Source of the DNA: Tubiluchus corallicola | Taxonomy: Eukaryota; Priapulida; Priapulimorpha; Priapulimorphida; Tubiluchidae | Direction: 5' to 3' | DNA: 64,000 nucleotides | Assembly (NCBI GenBank): GCA_030141605.1 | Contig: JAQGDQ010001053.1 | Location: forward strand, 1 to 64,000 | Shown here: positions 1 to 12,557 of the stretch, one piece after another | Numbering within the stretch: position 1 is the stretch's first letter | How the letters are laid out: each line of letters opens with the position of its first letter | Program-made: the position numbers and the translations under genes | The notes under the pieces: model-generated | Seen by the model: only the letters and a program-made list of their open reading frames with translations | Databases searched by the model: none | What the model was told of the DNA's origin: nothing

Positions 1-2158
1 CACGTTTGACACCTCATGCGTGAGCACAGTGGCAAATTTAAAATTCGAGTTTTTATCTAAAACTTGCTTAAGTTTTAGTACAACACACTAAGTATTTTAC
101 AGAAGGATTGTACTTGAATTTTCGTTATGTCCCCAGAGTAATCAACAAGGCAAATGATATTTGATTGGCTGCTAGGTAGTCTTTCCCAAAGTTCCCCTCT
201 TGCCCAAAAACGGCTAAAATAAATTGGTCCTGCTAGAGTTGACTCGAAAATGAGGGAACCAAATACAAATTTGCTAAAGTCTCTGCCATCTCCTGTCTGG
301 GCTGACCAATTTGAGAGAAATCAGCAGACAATGTAACCTGAGCAATCATTTACCTGCATTCACCTACCTGGTATTTCAACCAATGACAACCCCAATGAAT
401 CATTTTTCCTCTCAACAGTCAACTTACCGAGCTCTGTCCACTTTTCAAATGTAAATTTTGGGCATGGCTTCTTATTTCAGTAAACTTTCTACTTGTAATT
501 TAGCTTACACCTGTAAAATGCACCCACTATTTTATTGCATTAGGAATTCTGAGTATAAATTTTTGCAGAAACATAACGAGAAGTTTCAGTGAAGAAACCT
601 GTTTTTGGCAACCTGACTTGTGGCAGACATTTTATCCTCTGCTGAATGATAGTCTTACACAGTTGGAATTGAAACTTGCATGCTGGCAAACATTCCACTG
701 AAGTCTCACCATTTAGTTGTACCACTGGAATCGTTAGCTGTTGCCTAAGGCTGAACAATTAAGCCTACAGATGGGACTGGTTGCAGCCCGTATTTTTCTG
801 TATTAACTTAAAATGCTCTTGCCCCATAAATAAATAAATAAATCTCTCTTTACAGCACTTTAGGTTCGCAAAATCGTAATTAAAGGTACAGCAATAAAAC
901 CTGCCAATAAAGTAAAACTTAAACGAATCAATATTTCATCTAAAGTCAACCGACTAAAAGAAAATCTCTAACTCTACTAAATAATTTTGTAGCCTCGTGC
1001 ACAGACTAATGATATTTGAAATTATGCAACAAAAACTGTTATCTTCCTTTTGCACTGCATTTGAAAATCTTGTTGTCACGTTGCGGAAGGCATTATTCAG
1101 CTTTCCTTTATTGTGTTAACTCCATTCAAAGTGGGAGGATTGATTTTAAAGGGAGGGGGTGGAGGTTTTTGCCCTATTATGTGCTTAAACTTTCGTTCCC
1201 TAAAGGACTCAGAACATGTTACGCGAATTTTATTTTAAAGACTCTTCAAGATAAAAACATCTATAAATCGAAATTCAATCATCTTACCTGAACGAAATTC
1301 ACAGATCCTACCTTCTGATTAACTGAAATTTAAATATTTCCCTATTTCACCTGTGCAAAATCTATAAAAACAAGTGCAACATTCTTATTCCTTGTGTTCA
1401 GGGGTTACTGGTATTAGTTTGAGTGCCAAACAAGGACAAGCCTGATCCCTTTATGATCCTGTCTCCTAACTGTTTGGGTGCCAATGTGAAGTAACCTCTC
1501 AAAGGTAGATTCCTTTTTTATGTTTTGTGTTTAGCCCAGCTAGTTGTTCATTTCGATTAAAAAATTCTTTCTTACATTAACATTTTAATTTTACAAAATC
1601 ACTAAATTATGGGCGGGGCTTATGCCACTTAATCAATGCTAATTAATGTGTCCCAGGCATTTGGTTCACTAATCTCGTTTCAGGATGAGGTACTCAAACC
1701 ATGGCGTCTCGCCCACTGATAGCTCTGGTTGAAACCATCCAGGGGCTACTACAACTACCCTGGTGGCAAGTACTGACGACAGAACAGTAGTTATAGCTAC
1801 TTTATGTGTTTCACTTAATGCATTTTTGATTAAGTATAACAATATTTCTTTTACAAATTATCATTACCAAACGAATTAAAATGAAGAAAACATAATTATG
1901 TTAATGAATAATTAAACTAGAATTGTAAATAAGGTGAGTGAGCTTTAAACAATCAATAAGTAATCGACAAACGGGATGGACAGTCACCAACTTGTGAATG
2001 AATGAACAAATGAACGAATGAAATTTAATGAATATGATATTATTATAGAAAATTAAGTTATGTAAAAAATTGTTTAGTTAAAACTCTTGAGTAATGAATT
2101 TGTGAGCATTGATGTAGACACGGTGCCTCATTGCAAGTAGTTTACTAAACAAGCTTAC
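1..2158. other. Noncoding, intron between the last two gene A exons
   Basis: No coding exon is supported on either strand. The block is the counterpart of 32030-33834, which in gene B is intron between the middle and last C1q exons. Confidence 0.6.
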
Positions 2159-2287
2159 CTGGATGAGAGAGAACCGCAACACGATCCCAATTATGTATAA
2201 GATCGGCCACAGAACCTGCTGAGCTTCTCATCGCCCGTAAATTCACTTCAAATGAGTAAGTGCCTGATATAGGCGCCTTGAATTTTC
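2159..2287 (-). CDS. Gene A: C1q middle exon
   Basis: A 129-nt phase 1-1 exon with G-K-F-K-A-P-I-S-G-T-Y-S-F. The second half is strongly diverged from gene B (D-L-I-H-N-W-D-R against E-L-L-H-N-G-Y-N) although frame and length are kept. Confidence 0.85.
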
Positions 2288-5200
2288 CTGTGAAGTAAAA
2301 AACCAAATTAATGTTTATATTTTTATCTAATTTATAAATTTAACTAAAAAGCATCCAAAAGTTAATCCAAAGCTGCACATATGTGATCTTTGTTCTTTGT
2401 TGTGTAATGTAATGTAAAATTTATTCATACTATGTACTATAGTACATAAAATCTTAGTGCTGAAGAAATATATGCATTTAAAAATCAAAATATTGAACTG
2501 CTGTCTATTTGCAACAGAGGCAGGGAGGATGATACTGCAGCCATAACAGAGTTGCTTTGCAGGTTTATGCTTAAGCTAACAAATGTTTAAGCTGAAACAA
2601 AATTATTGATTCATATAATTGAATTAAATTGAATTATCGATTTATTATTAAGCATATTGCATACACAGCTTACCGAAATAACAACTCTGGAAAAAATGAC
2701 ACAGGTGGCTCGTTTGTTGCAAAACATGTGAGTGTAAATAGAGCTGGATAAGAGAACACAACTGACCACTGACAAGGGTCTACAGTACACCTTCCCATTT
2801 CATAAGCTCCCTTTGTGCAGGTGATTACTTTTTTTACTACTAGACAGTCAGAATTTCAATCTGTTCTAGGTAAAGGCACATTCACACTTGAGGGTTTACT
2901 GTAACAATATTTAATTTCATTTTTTTTAAATTTAATTTCAATTTTTTTTCATTAGCCTACTCCATCACTGAGTTTGTTCCCCGTTCACGCCCCCTCAATC
3001 CAGACAAGAAAGTAAGAATCACCACCCGCAGAGGCTAAAATGCAAAACAGACCGAAAAACGTAGTCTTAGAGAAAAACAATTATGTGAAACGATTACTGA
3101 ATTCGAAATTAAAAGTTGAAAATAATCTCATTTCCTTGTTCAATTAAGTTAAAGTCAATCGTCGTATTTCACATAATAACAGTTTTTTTATAACAGCAAA
3201 TCAACTTAGAAAACTACCAACAAAGTATGGCTCAGCTGTTTCTGTAGAGTATGTAAAAATAAATGTAATAAATGCAATTAGATCATCCATTATCCATCAA
3301 GCAATTCATACGATCTGCATTACGTAATGGTTCATCAGTATGAATCATCATAGCTTGACAGGTAACAGAGACATCAACTGCAATAGTAAAGTGTGAACTA
3401 GCCTTTAGCCAGTCAATGCAGTTTTAATACTACGGCTGTACACCTTGGTTAGGTAACTTCCCTGTAAAATACGAATGCTAGTGTTCTTGTCAAACGCACA
3501 GGTAATTTCACGATTTTTTGTAGCTAATCCAGCATAAAAATTATTCAACATAAGTATTGGCCTCTGTGATGAAAAATGGTGCAACAGATGGAAAAAGTAG
3601 TAAGTATTGTATTTGTAAGGCCATCTTAATTTGTACCGAGAACAAACATTTTTGCAAGACAAATCTGCATCATTGATAAAAATCAGCATCTTTGATAACT
3701 TCGTTTGTAAAGTTCAAATGCAAATGTCACTTAGCACCCCATGATCAGTAACAACATTAGCTTGAAAAAAATAATTTTAGCACATTGCTGTGCTTGGCTG
3801 AACTTAATGCTGGTCAGTGGTCAAAGTCACTCCAGTTCACAAGGTTCACAAAACCTTGTTGTGAAGGTAAAAATAGGACCATGAAAGAAAGGAAATTAAG
3901 CAAAACAAATAACATGAATCTGATAACAAATCATTTTCATACGTTGATATACAGGGATTACGATTATCTCCTGTAAATAATTATATGAATTCAAGCAGTT
4001 CTCTGATTGTAAACTGAAGGGTTGTCTTCCAAAAAAGTTCCTGGTATGCTAATATAGGGCTTAGCTAAGGATGGATTATGTCCCTTTGGAGCACCTAGGC
4101 TAAATAACTTTTAAAAACTTTGCATATAAAATTAACGCGAAGGCCTATCTAAACACAACCATGGTGAAAAAGCATATTTTTATAACCAGCATTATGACAA
4201 TAAAACAATAAAAATAAATAAGCTTGTCATATTGATATCATTTCAGTTCATGAAACAATTTGAAAGCTTTAACATTTGGAAATTTAAAATCGTTGTTTTA
4301 TAAAAATCCTAAGATTCAAATATGTTGAACTAAGATCAATCATGCTGTCTATATTTGAAACATAGTAAGTCAATGGAATGGGGTGCCATGATTTACAGTT
4401 AGGGCTCCACATGCACGCACGCATCAAACACACACATACGCATACACACACCCTCACATATACACATGCAAGCACGTATGTTCTATTAATTTACAGCATT
4501 CTCAAATCAAAACCCTAATGAAGCTCTTAGTAGGCTGAAACGCGTCTAGAACGATAATAAAAATAATAAAAATGCTAGAGAAATCTTATCATGCCGAAAA
4601 TACAAGTAATTGTTTTGTATTCTGTCTGCTTTCATTAAGTATAACGTTATTTTACAATTATATGAAAGTAACAATGTTCTAGGGAGGATCATTGCTCCCA
4701 CATCTGAAACGCTGTTTCCTTGTTATTATTTCAATAAAACCTTTTTTAACACTGAAAATGGGTGATAATGATAATCAATACAACAGATTATCAGAATTCC
4801 ACACAGTTATAGCAAGGAATGTGAGGTGAATTTTTCCTGTATGATTTTCCAATAAATCCTGCTAGGACGTTATAGTTGTGTGGAATGAAATGTCAGCCAG
4901 AAAATTTCAATAATGTTTAGATAGTATGATGATAGAAGCAAATATTATATTATTTTCTTGTTGGGATGCATTGTTAACTTATAGCAAATCACATACCAGT
5001 AGACGACGAATAAACGTTTCCATGATTGATTCGGCTCTGTGTGAATTTTATAATAAATCCTGTGTATCCATAGCTGGTTTCTGGGTAATGAACAGAGAAA
5101 GCAAATGCTGAAATGAAAATGTTACTTATCATCATTATCATCAGGAGCTGGTCAATATTATTATGTCAACACAGTCAAAGATGTTTCCACAATTATCACC

Positions 5201-8200
5201 ATCCTTTCCATTATCCAGGGTAATTTGGTACCAACAACATGGATTAGCCACAATCTATTCAGTACATCAATCATTGTGAACTCATATCAATACGTTCTTA
5301 AACATCATTGTGCCGTCAATGGCGACTCAACATGAAGGGCTGAACTTTGTAACCCAGGATGGTTTGCCCTAAAAATAGGACAGGAATAGGAGGAGGCATA
5401 AACAAAACTACAACTAAGAAAGAATTGAGACTACATGAAATTGGCCAAAGAGAAACAAGATCAGTGAATTATGGTGGATATTGAAATGTTTTTTTTAATT
5501 TACAGCTGACATGTTTGCATTAATGCTATTCTGCTACGTCTTGCTGTATTTGTTTGTATTTATGGTATCAGGATGAGCAAATGGGCTAATAAAGTCCTCT
5601 GTTGTTCTATGAACAGTTTCGCTCTGTCGAGTTGCTCACATCAACCCTCAGTGACTCATGCCAGTTATTCTGGATATTGCTAGATTTGTTCATAACATGC
5701 ATTGAAAGTGAAGCACAAAGGGGAAAGTAAAACATATTAGCCAACCAGGTCAGAGGCTTAGAGACCGTTTGCAGGAAGTAAGGCAACAATGCTTGTTGCA
5801 CTAGAGAGAATTAAAAATGAATTTGCAAAAATGAAAATATAAATTAAAGTAATCAGATTGTAAGCTAAGAAAAGGGTTAACACAAACTTTTGAGTTGTAG
5901 TTTTTTAGTGAATATTTTCTGGAAGCATTACTGTGTAATTGAGGTACCCCCACGAGACCTTCAAAACAACAAGGCTAGTGACACTAAAACTTTTATAGAT
6001 AACAAAGTGATGTGAAAATAAGAATAATAAAAATTGTCTCAAGGAAGGATTACTCATTTGGATATTGATGATATGTGAAAGATCAGTGCACTGGCTTCAT
6101 TTAAAATCACAGGTAAATATTAAAAAAATCTACATATTCAGTGATGCTAAAAGTATCAGATTCTATATAGAGAAACGTAAAACTTACGCTTCACAGAAAT
6201 GTCTATTATCTTTGACGTTACTGAGCCAAGAGCGTTTGTTGCCACACACTCGTATTTTCCTGTATCTCGACTCCTCACGTCATGTCTTGTAAGAACATCG
6301 CCTGTGTCAGGTAAAATATTGCGATCTAGTTTCCAGGTGAAGGTTGGTGGTGGATTAGCATCAGCTTCACATTTCAGCTTCAATGTTGATAACATCACAA
6401 TCTTTGTACTTCCAGTAATAATGCTGAGATTTGCAGTGCGTGGTTTGTCTAATAAAAATGTACCATAAAATTTTACTCAGGATATTAAACACGGAGCTTT
6501 ACATAAAAACACGTATATAGAGTCTTATATGAAAAACAGGTACTTCTACTCAAACGTGCTAGGTAGGAATTAAGTAATTAAATTTCTTGTTTGCTGAGGG
6601 ATTATATCCATAAAAGTCAACAACCCAGGTTAGTATAACAAGGCGAGTGGCATGGTTGAACGGGTTTTCCCCATGTTACAACAATGTCAGACATTTTTAT
6701 AACTAATTTATAACTAACTTATAACTATACCTAATGTATAGGCGTTTTAGAGAGTACTTTTATAGTACAAAACTGCGCAGTGATAAATAGAGAAATCAGT
6801 TCTGACAATTCTGACTGTAATTCAATATGACGTCTAACAAAGAACAATTGTTGTAAATAATTTACAACCACATCTTGATGAGAATTGTTCATATTTCCCT
6901 TCACAGCAGAAAGCAGCTAGAAAGAGCTCAGCGAATGAAACCACTAAAACTAGCTGGTTTCAAACACTGGTGCTTCGTCACCAATTCACTAGCAAACATG
7001 CACAAAGCCAAATTTGTACGTGTAAAAAACATAAAACATTTTAGTGTTTAGATTACTTACAAAGAACATTTAGAGAAATATCCGGAATAGAAACATTCAG
7101 GGTACGATCTGTTAGGTAACATCTGATGATCTTTCCATTGTCACCCTCTATGCCAGGTGAAAATACATGTCTCAAGGTGCTAGTTGAGGTCACAAGTTGT
7201 GTTGTGCTATCAGTCAAGTTTTCTTGGCCAGCAGAAGACGTTATGTCTTCTTCACCTAAATGACGTAAAAGAAGCAAAATAATAACATTAATGTTTTCAG
7301 TAGATTATTAGTCAATTTGACTTCTGACAGGGCTACAAAATTCAGCTAAACATTCTAAGTCTGACAGGGCTAGGAAAATTCAGCTAATTATTCTAATTCT
7401 GACAAGACTCAAAAAGTTAGATAAACATTTTAAGTTTAACAGAAAATTCAATTAAACATTGACAAGTTTTAATATCATCGTGTATCATCATGTATCATCG
7501 TGTATTGAGCCTCTCGTCTTATGTCTCTCATATGTTATAAATGACAAAAATGCACACACATTTGGCACACTGCTTTCAATCGCTTTCTTGACAACCAATA
7601 TGAAATCTTCCTTACTACTGGTGGTTCTTTAAACTATAGTCTTATAAGGCTGTGAATTCCCTTGACAGCATCACTACTAAGACTTCTGCAAACTAGGACG
7701 GTTTCGATTGAACCGCAAAAAAAATTTATATGATTAAAGAGAAAATTTCATAAGCTTCCTAAGTGTCTCTAATGCAATAAATTTTATTTCATTCTCGCTT
7801 GCAACAGTCACTAAAATTTCAGGTTACCAGGTGTGCGTAAGAAAGGACATTGCAGGTGACAGATTGTAAGTGAATTTTGTTGACTGTTTCAGCTACAGTT
7901 TATTTGACACTAAAGTTGATGGTTATTTTGCTGTAGTTGATACTAATGCAAAGAATTGTTCTACCTTCAAAACCATCATAAACGATATGCCTACATGAGT
8001 GCTCTAAGAATGGTAATAAGACGTCAGTGCTTAGGTGTGCATTATAAGAGCATGCTAAAGATCAAACAGAAAACGTCAAAGCAGATAAGAAAGTGAATTG
8101 ATAATTGTTAAGTAACTGATGAGACAATGCCAGTCTCACTATGCACTGAACGACAACTTTAATTTTTTAAATCTTTTGTTACTTTTTGACAGCATTTTAC

Positions 8201-10566
8201 AATATGAGCCTTTTCTCAGTTTCATAGTCTTCGTATGCAGTTGCTGTAGGTCAAAGGTTAAGTGTACCACAGCTGTACAACTGCCATATCTACAGCAGTC
8301 AGGTGATGTGTGGGTAATGCAAATCCGTCTGTCGTGTCAGTTTAGTACCTACAGTTATTTCACCTGGCAAGATCTTGCTTGAGAACAAGAAAAATGAATC
8401 AGGTAAGGTTCTAGTTAGCTGTTAAAACGTTTACTACAGTATTAACATAACATGGACTGCGAGATGTTGTCAAGTGTACACAAATGCGTTGTCTGGTATA
8501 CTCATCCTTTGACGTTTTCATATTCATCATCAATCATTGGAACTGTGAAAAGGCTTATTAATGTCAAACAGTGGCAAGTATTTGTATATGTGTGTGTGTG
8601 GGAGGAGGGTGTGTGCATGCGTGCGTGCGTGCGTGTGTTGCATACATGCGTGCATCTGAGTATTTTCAAAATTTGCTTATGAAATATGCAAGTTTTAATT
8701 GCTAAACGAAACCAAATTGATAACTAGAACAGTTTCAATCCTTTTAGAAACCAAATAAATTCAGAGCAATTACTTATTCTCTGCCTTTATGCACGTGATA
8801 AAAATAATGGCCTCGAAATTGTTTTGATTATCATAATTGCAAAAAGTTTGGTGGCTAAAAATGGCTGCTAAGTTTCTGTCTTCTTGCTTTTCCCCTCCTA
8901 ATATATTTTTGCCTTAAAAAAATCCTAGCACAAGTATTGAAAAACCATCGTCTCAACTATAATGTACATTTGTATTAGAGAAATCAAAGAAAGTTTAGAA
9001 ATTTCTCAAAATAAATCAATTTTAAACACAAAGGATACTGCAATTCTATTAACTCATCTAATTCATAGCTTACTACAAATAATTGTAGTAAACTGGTCCT
9101 GTACAGTATAAAATACAACAACCAGCTAACGAAAAATAAAGTCACAATTGACTAGAGGGAATTCCTGACATGTTTATGTGAATTTTAGTAATTTTTGTCT
9201 TTCATAAGCAAGGACAAAGGTTTCTGATTTGACTAGTTTATGAGAATACCGGAAATATAACAGTAAATAAGTGATTTAAGACAATGCTGAACATAATTCA
9301 CTTACCCAAGTACCACTTAATTTCAGGAGTTGGATTGACGTCTGCAATGATACATTTGAATATTTCATCTGGACTGCTGGCCCTGACAGTGACCTGATTC
9401 GTCAATATTTCTTCGTCATTTAACAACATCTTCACTTCCTTTGGTTTTACTGTTAAACAAGAAAAATAAAAAAAGATATATGATTATAGTAAAACAAAAT
9501 CAATTAATTGAAGGTGGGTTAATTAACGTCAAATTGTAATTTGTTCAATGCGTTTTGCATCAACTCAATTTTCAATGCACAAGAATTATGAATTTCAGTT
9601 TTTGATAAGATATGTATGATACTATCATTACCAAAACACTAGACAACAAACTGACTCATTTCTTTTGATTAATATTTAGCAATGAAAATGGCATTTGTTG
9701 CAAACAATTATTTTCATTGAATAAACAACATGTTGGACCAGAAGCTATTTAATGTAAATTTGACGTTAAGAATATGCACACATAGCTGCATTTTATGAAT
9801 TCAGAAATATGTACATTGTAAAATCAAAAATCTGAATAACATTAGTAATTAACCAATTCTGTGTTTCTTAGAGCCCAATGTGAATTTGTGACTTGAGAAA
9901 AGATTTGTGATTTTAGTTTTAAAATTTATCAAATATTTCATACAAAGACTGCAAGCTGATCTTGAAAAAGAGGCAGACATTAACCATAAATGTGCGAATA
10001 CTATTAAAAACCTTTCTAGCTAAAATTTAGCACTTAATTTATTAAATTTATTTTGTGTATTTTATGTTAACCAAATTAGTCATAATTTACCATCTTGATT
10101 CTTGATAATTTATCAACAATGCAAACCTGATTAATAATGTTAGGAATCTTCATATGCCCAATGTGAATGTCCACTATTGACATAAAGAGTAGTCGTCATG
10201 ATCTTGCATACATTCTGTAAAATATGTCTATTATCTATAATATTATCTTACCAGTTACAGTTAGTTTTGCTGCATCAGAATCAAGCACAAGGTCAGGTAA
10301 TTTAAATAACTGACACATGTAGGTTCCATCATCTAAGACACTGACATCATCAATTCGAATACTGTGTAATCCCTGTAACTGTGGGTTGTAGCTGTACTTG
10401 TAAGAAATTCTTCCAGTAATAGGAAGAACTTTCCCGTCTTTGAACCAGGTAACTTTGTAACCCTGCACAGGTACCAGAGTCATGTTGATTCTGCATTCAA
10501 ATTCTGCTGTTAAACCTTGCAATACTTGCGTACTGGAAGGCTGCATAGTGAAATATTCACTTGCAC
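2159..10566 (-). CDS. Gene A: Ig/C1q gene of copy 1, partial in window, N-terminus damaged or unresolved
   Basis: Minus-strand exons 10566-10252 (V-type Ig), 9449-9306 and 7255-7061 (split Ig), 6448-6188 (I-type Ig), 5107-4997 (C1q N-terminal) and 2287-2159 (C1q middle). All are phase 1-1, all are open, and each matches a gene B exon with conserved splice sites. The last C1q exon must lie left of base 1. What precedes the V-type Ig is unclear: the signal exon at 14466 lacks its donor, no Cys-rich modules are found between 10.6 and 14.4 kb, and a Ser/Thr-rich candidate exon (11153-11038) lacks a leader. It may be a pseudogene at its 5' end, use another promoter (TATA at 12196), or be assembled from exons I failed to see. 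The absence of stops or frameshifts in six exons argues against an old pseudogene. Confidence 0.75.
2288..4996. other. Intron of gene A
   Basis: Lies between two C1q exons and is near-identical to 33964-36746. Short open frames here are not conserved in the other copy. A CA-rich stretch occurs near 4428-4470 (copy 2: 36130-36215, expanded and GC-richer). Confidence 0.6.
4997..5107 (-). CDS. Gene A: C1q N-terminal exon
   Basis: A 111-nt phase 1-1 exon reading F-A-F-S-V-H-Y-P and ending S-S-S-T-G. About 10 of 111 bases differ from gene B and seven of these sites change amino acids, while the flanking intron bases are nearly identical. Confidence 0.83.
6188..6448 (-). CDS. Gene A: I-type Ig exon
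   Basis: A 261-nt phase 1-1 exon with L-K-C-E-A-D-A-N-P-P-P, F-T-W-K-L-D and D-T-G-K-Y-E-C-V-A-T-N. Nine of 87 residues differ from gene B by hand count. The donor is CGTAAG, so the junction with the C1q exon encodes Pro where gene B has Thr. Confidence 0.88.
7061..7255 (-). CDS. Gene A: second half of second Ig
   Basis: A 195-nt phase 1-1 exon with I-I-R-C-Y-L-T-D holding the second Ig cysteine; donor GTAAGT. It follows the exon at 9449-9306 in frame. Confidence 0.82.
7318..7450. repeat. Short tandem repeat, unit about 37-50 bp, copy 1
   Basis: About three units of TCTGACAGGGCTAGAAAATT-type sequence in the intron between the split Ig exons. In copy 2 the same array has about seven units (40388-40720), so it changes in length between copies. 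Confidence 0.7.
8589..8660. repeat. GT/GTGC microsatellite
   Basis: Runs of TGTG and GTGC in a gene A intron. No coding content. Confidence 0.7.
9306..9449 (-). CDS. Gene A: first half of second Ig
   Basis: A 144-nt phase 1-1 exon with I-F-K-C-I-I-A and I-K-W-Y-L-G. The splice sites are identical in position to those of gene B exon 6. Confidence 0.83.
10252..10566 (-). CDS. Gene A: V-type Ig exon
   Basis: A 315-nt phase 1-1 exon. It shows F-E-C-R-I-N, V-T-W-F-K-D-G-K and D-D-G-T-Y-M-C, with the strand-G residues A-K-L-T-V-T. Relative to gene B it has a different C'-C'' segment and a one-codon length difference overall. The introns around it are more diverged between copies than those around the C1q exons. 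Confidence 0.87.
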
Positions 10567-10773
10567 CTGTAAATAACGGGAACAATAATATTAGTATTCA
10601 GTGGTAAATTTGGAAGTGATCCTAAAATGCCACAGGCATAGAAATTGTTTTTTTTGTTAATTATCCCTAGACTCAAATTAATGGATTGCAACGCCACAGT
10701 TAGTTATCTCGGAAAGAAATTGAAAACATGAAAATTTTGAAAAAATGTTTTGAGAGGAGTAAGTGCTTCCCTC

Positions 10774-10998
10774 TTAACGCAGCAATGTAATTAGTGGATA
10801 AAAGGTTGGCAATACAGCATAATTATAAATATTCACCAACATCTTACAAAAGCCAACGTCTTCTGAAACATTGACGTCATCAATTCTAATACTGTAAAAA
10901 CTGTCTCTGTTTGGTTGTTGTCTTTCCATTTTTGAACCTGATGATCGGCAGCTACTTCTTTGATGTCGTAATAACTGCCATTGGCCTACGTCACACAC
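10774..10998 (-). pseudogene. Degenerate V-type Ig exon
   Basis: Minus-strand sequence preserves F-K-N-G-K in one frame and Y-S-I-R-I-D-D-V-N-V-S-E-D in another, matching the F-K-D-G-K and H-S-I-R-I-D-D-V motifs of the adjacent intact V-type Ig. The two are out of frame and the G-T-Y-x-C strand is ruined. It indicates that the V-type exon was once duplicated here. Confidence 0.55.
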
Positions 10999-11037
10999 GT
11001 CACATTCGTCATATATACGACAAATTTAATAGCTTAC

Positions 11038-11153
11038 CTGTTGTAGATCTGTTACTTGCAGACGATGACATTTCCAATGATGGTGAGAATACTGAAGTTG
11101 ATTCCTTAGGAACTTGTTTTGACACCTGGGTAAAGGTACTGATGAGACGGTAG
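11038..11153 (-). CDS. Possible Ser/Thr-rich exon upstream of gene A Ig exons
   Basis: An open stretch rich in Ser and Thr ends T-T-G at a GTAAGC donor in phase 1, the correct phase to join the V-type Ig exon at 10566. It could start at the CAG before 11153. Extending to the better acceptor at 11213 brings an in-frame stop, so a start at its internal Met would be needed, which would give no signal peptide. Weak support only. Confidence 0.25.
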
Positions 11154-11219
11154 CTGATGTTTATTTGTCTGAGTGGCTCAGGTCAAGATGTTCACTTGTT
11201 GCTGCTAAAGAAAAACAAG

Positions 11220-12139
11220 TAAAAATTACAAGAAAAAAGTTACGTGGGGTACAACTAGAACTTTTTGACAGCGTTCTGTACCACAATTGCGTTTTGTGCT
11301 GCAATTTACAAAAAGATTGCAGTTATGTGACGTTATGTATCTGAAAGTGACATTATTTGAATTTCTGTTTCACATGTAAATTTGATGCACATTGTAGAAA
11401 TTTCACTTTAAAGATTTTCACTGAATTGAAAGGCTGTGATGGGTGCTTGACATTTAGCTAAGATTTGCTATAAAGTTCCTGCCACTATTGTTGGTGATGA
11501 TATTGTTGTTGATGGTTATGATGATAATGTTAATGATAATTCTAATATTAATGATTATTTACATTTATAACTAATGAAATAAAAAATTTTATAGCAAATT
11601 TAAAAAAATAAACAAAAACCATTTTAGAAAACGAAGTTAAGGATGTGGAACACGAAACCCCTGGTTAATGGAGTAAAAAATAATAATAGCCAAAAAATAC
11701 TTCTTTCAATTTTTTGGCAAGGCACCTTTAACTGTTTTTGTTAATTAGAAAATAATTCTACGAGTTCACTAGTTCTACACTTTTAGCATTATACAATAAA
11801 GCATGTACAGTTTCACCAATGAGTATGCATGATTAGTACAAATATACACTAGAAGTAAGAAAAATACGCTTGGATCTACATCAGGTATTTCTATTTCATC
11901 ATCTAGCTCATGACGCGTAGGTCTATAAAACAGTTTTTGAAAGAGTTACTCCTCAAACTAATAATATACCAGTTAGAGTTAAAAAGAGTTTGCCCTAGAT
12001 GAAATGTTACATCACACATGTCCTCTCGCTTTGCATCCAGAATTTCATCAGATGTTTGCCCTATTTCAACCGAATGTCGCCATTTTGAATATTGTAAAAC
12101 TCAGCAAGCGAATTTATAGATAATCTAGTAACGACTTAC
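11220..12139. other. Noncoding sequence upstream of gene A Ig exons
   Basis: AT-rich, with a GATGATGATG-like patch around 11490-11560 that loosely resembles 54650-54740 in copy 2. No exon is supported. Confidence 0.4.
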
Positions 12140-12203
12140 CTTGTTAGCAATCGCTTCTAACTGCAATGTAGATCACCACTGCGTGCACTCTACAGCTTAT
12201 ATA
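12140..12203 (-). promoter_or_regulatory. Candidate alternative promoter and noncoding first exon for gene A
   Basis: A minus-strand TATATAAG (12203-12196) is followed about 55 bases later by AACAAG|GTAAGT, a strong splice donor after 12140. This could be a short untranslated first exon that splices to the acceptor at 11213 or 11153. No ATG is present between TATA and donor. The corresponding copy-2 segment is not recognisably conserved. Confidence 0.3.
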
Positions 12204-12557
12204 CAAGGCAGATTGTCTACAGTACACCCACAGCAAAGTTCACTTCTTATCATGCCGTTTTTACACACAAAAAGAATCACATGATTTTGGTCGTATGACT
12301 GCTGAGAGTTCAAATACAGTTCAAATTTCAGTTACCAAATATTCAGGACCCATTTTTCTTATAGCTTAAATAGGCTACACCACAGGCCCTTCAAAATTGG
12401 GGAGAGCATGCTTAAAAGATTTTTAGGTTTATTTTTTATTTCAGGAGGGTATTTTAACATTTTGCAACGATCTTTTGATTCATTTAAATCTAAACTAAAA
12501 TTTAAAAAGGAAGAAGACTGAAAGTGTAATTTTAAATATAAGCAACTATTTACACTA

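Noticed and set aside
3405-3689. Minus-strand frame present in both copies (also 35173-35397)
   Set aside because: Differs by frame-ending changes between copies, has no splice sites in phase and no recognisable domain.
5607-5801. Minus-strand frame of 64 codons with a phase-1 acceptor in gene A's intron
   Set aside because: Copy 2 has a one-base frameshift in the same place, so it is not conserved as coding.
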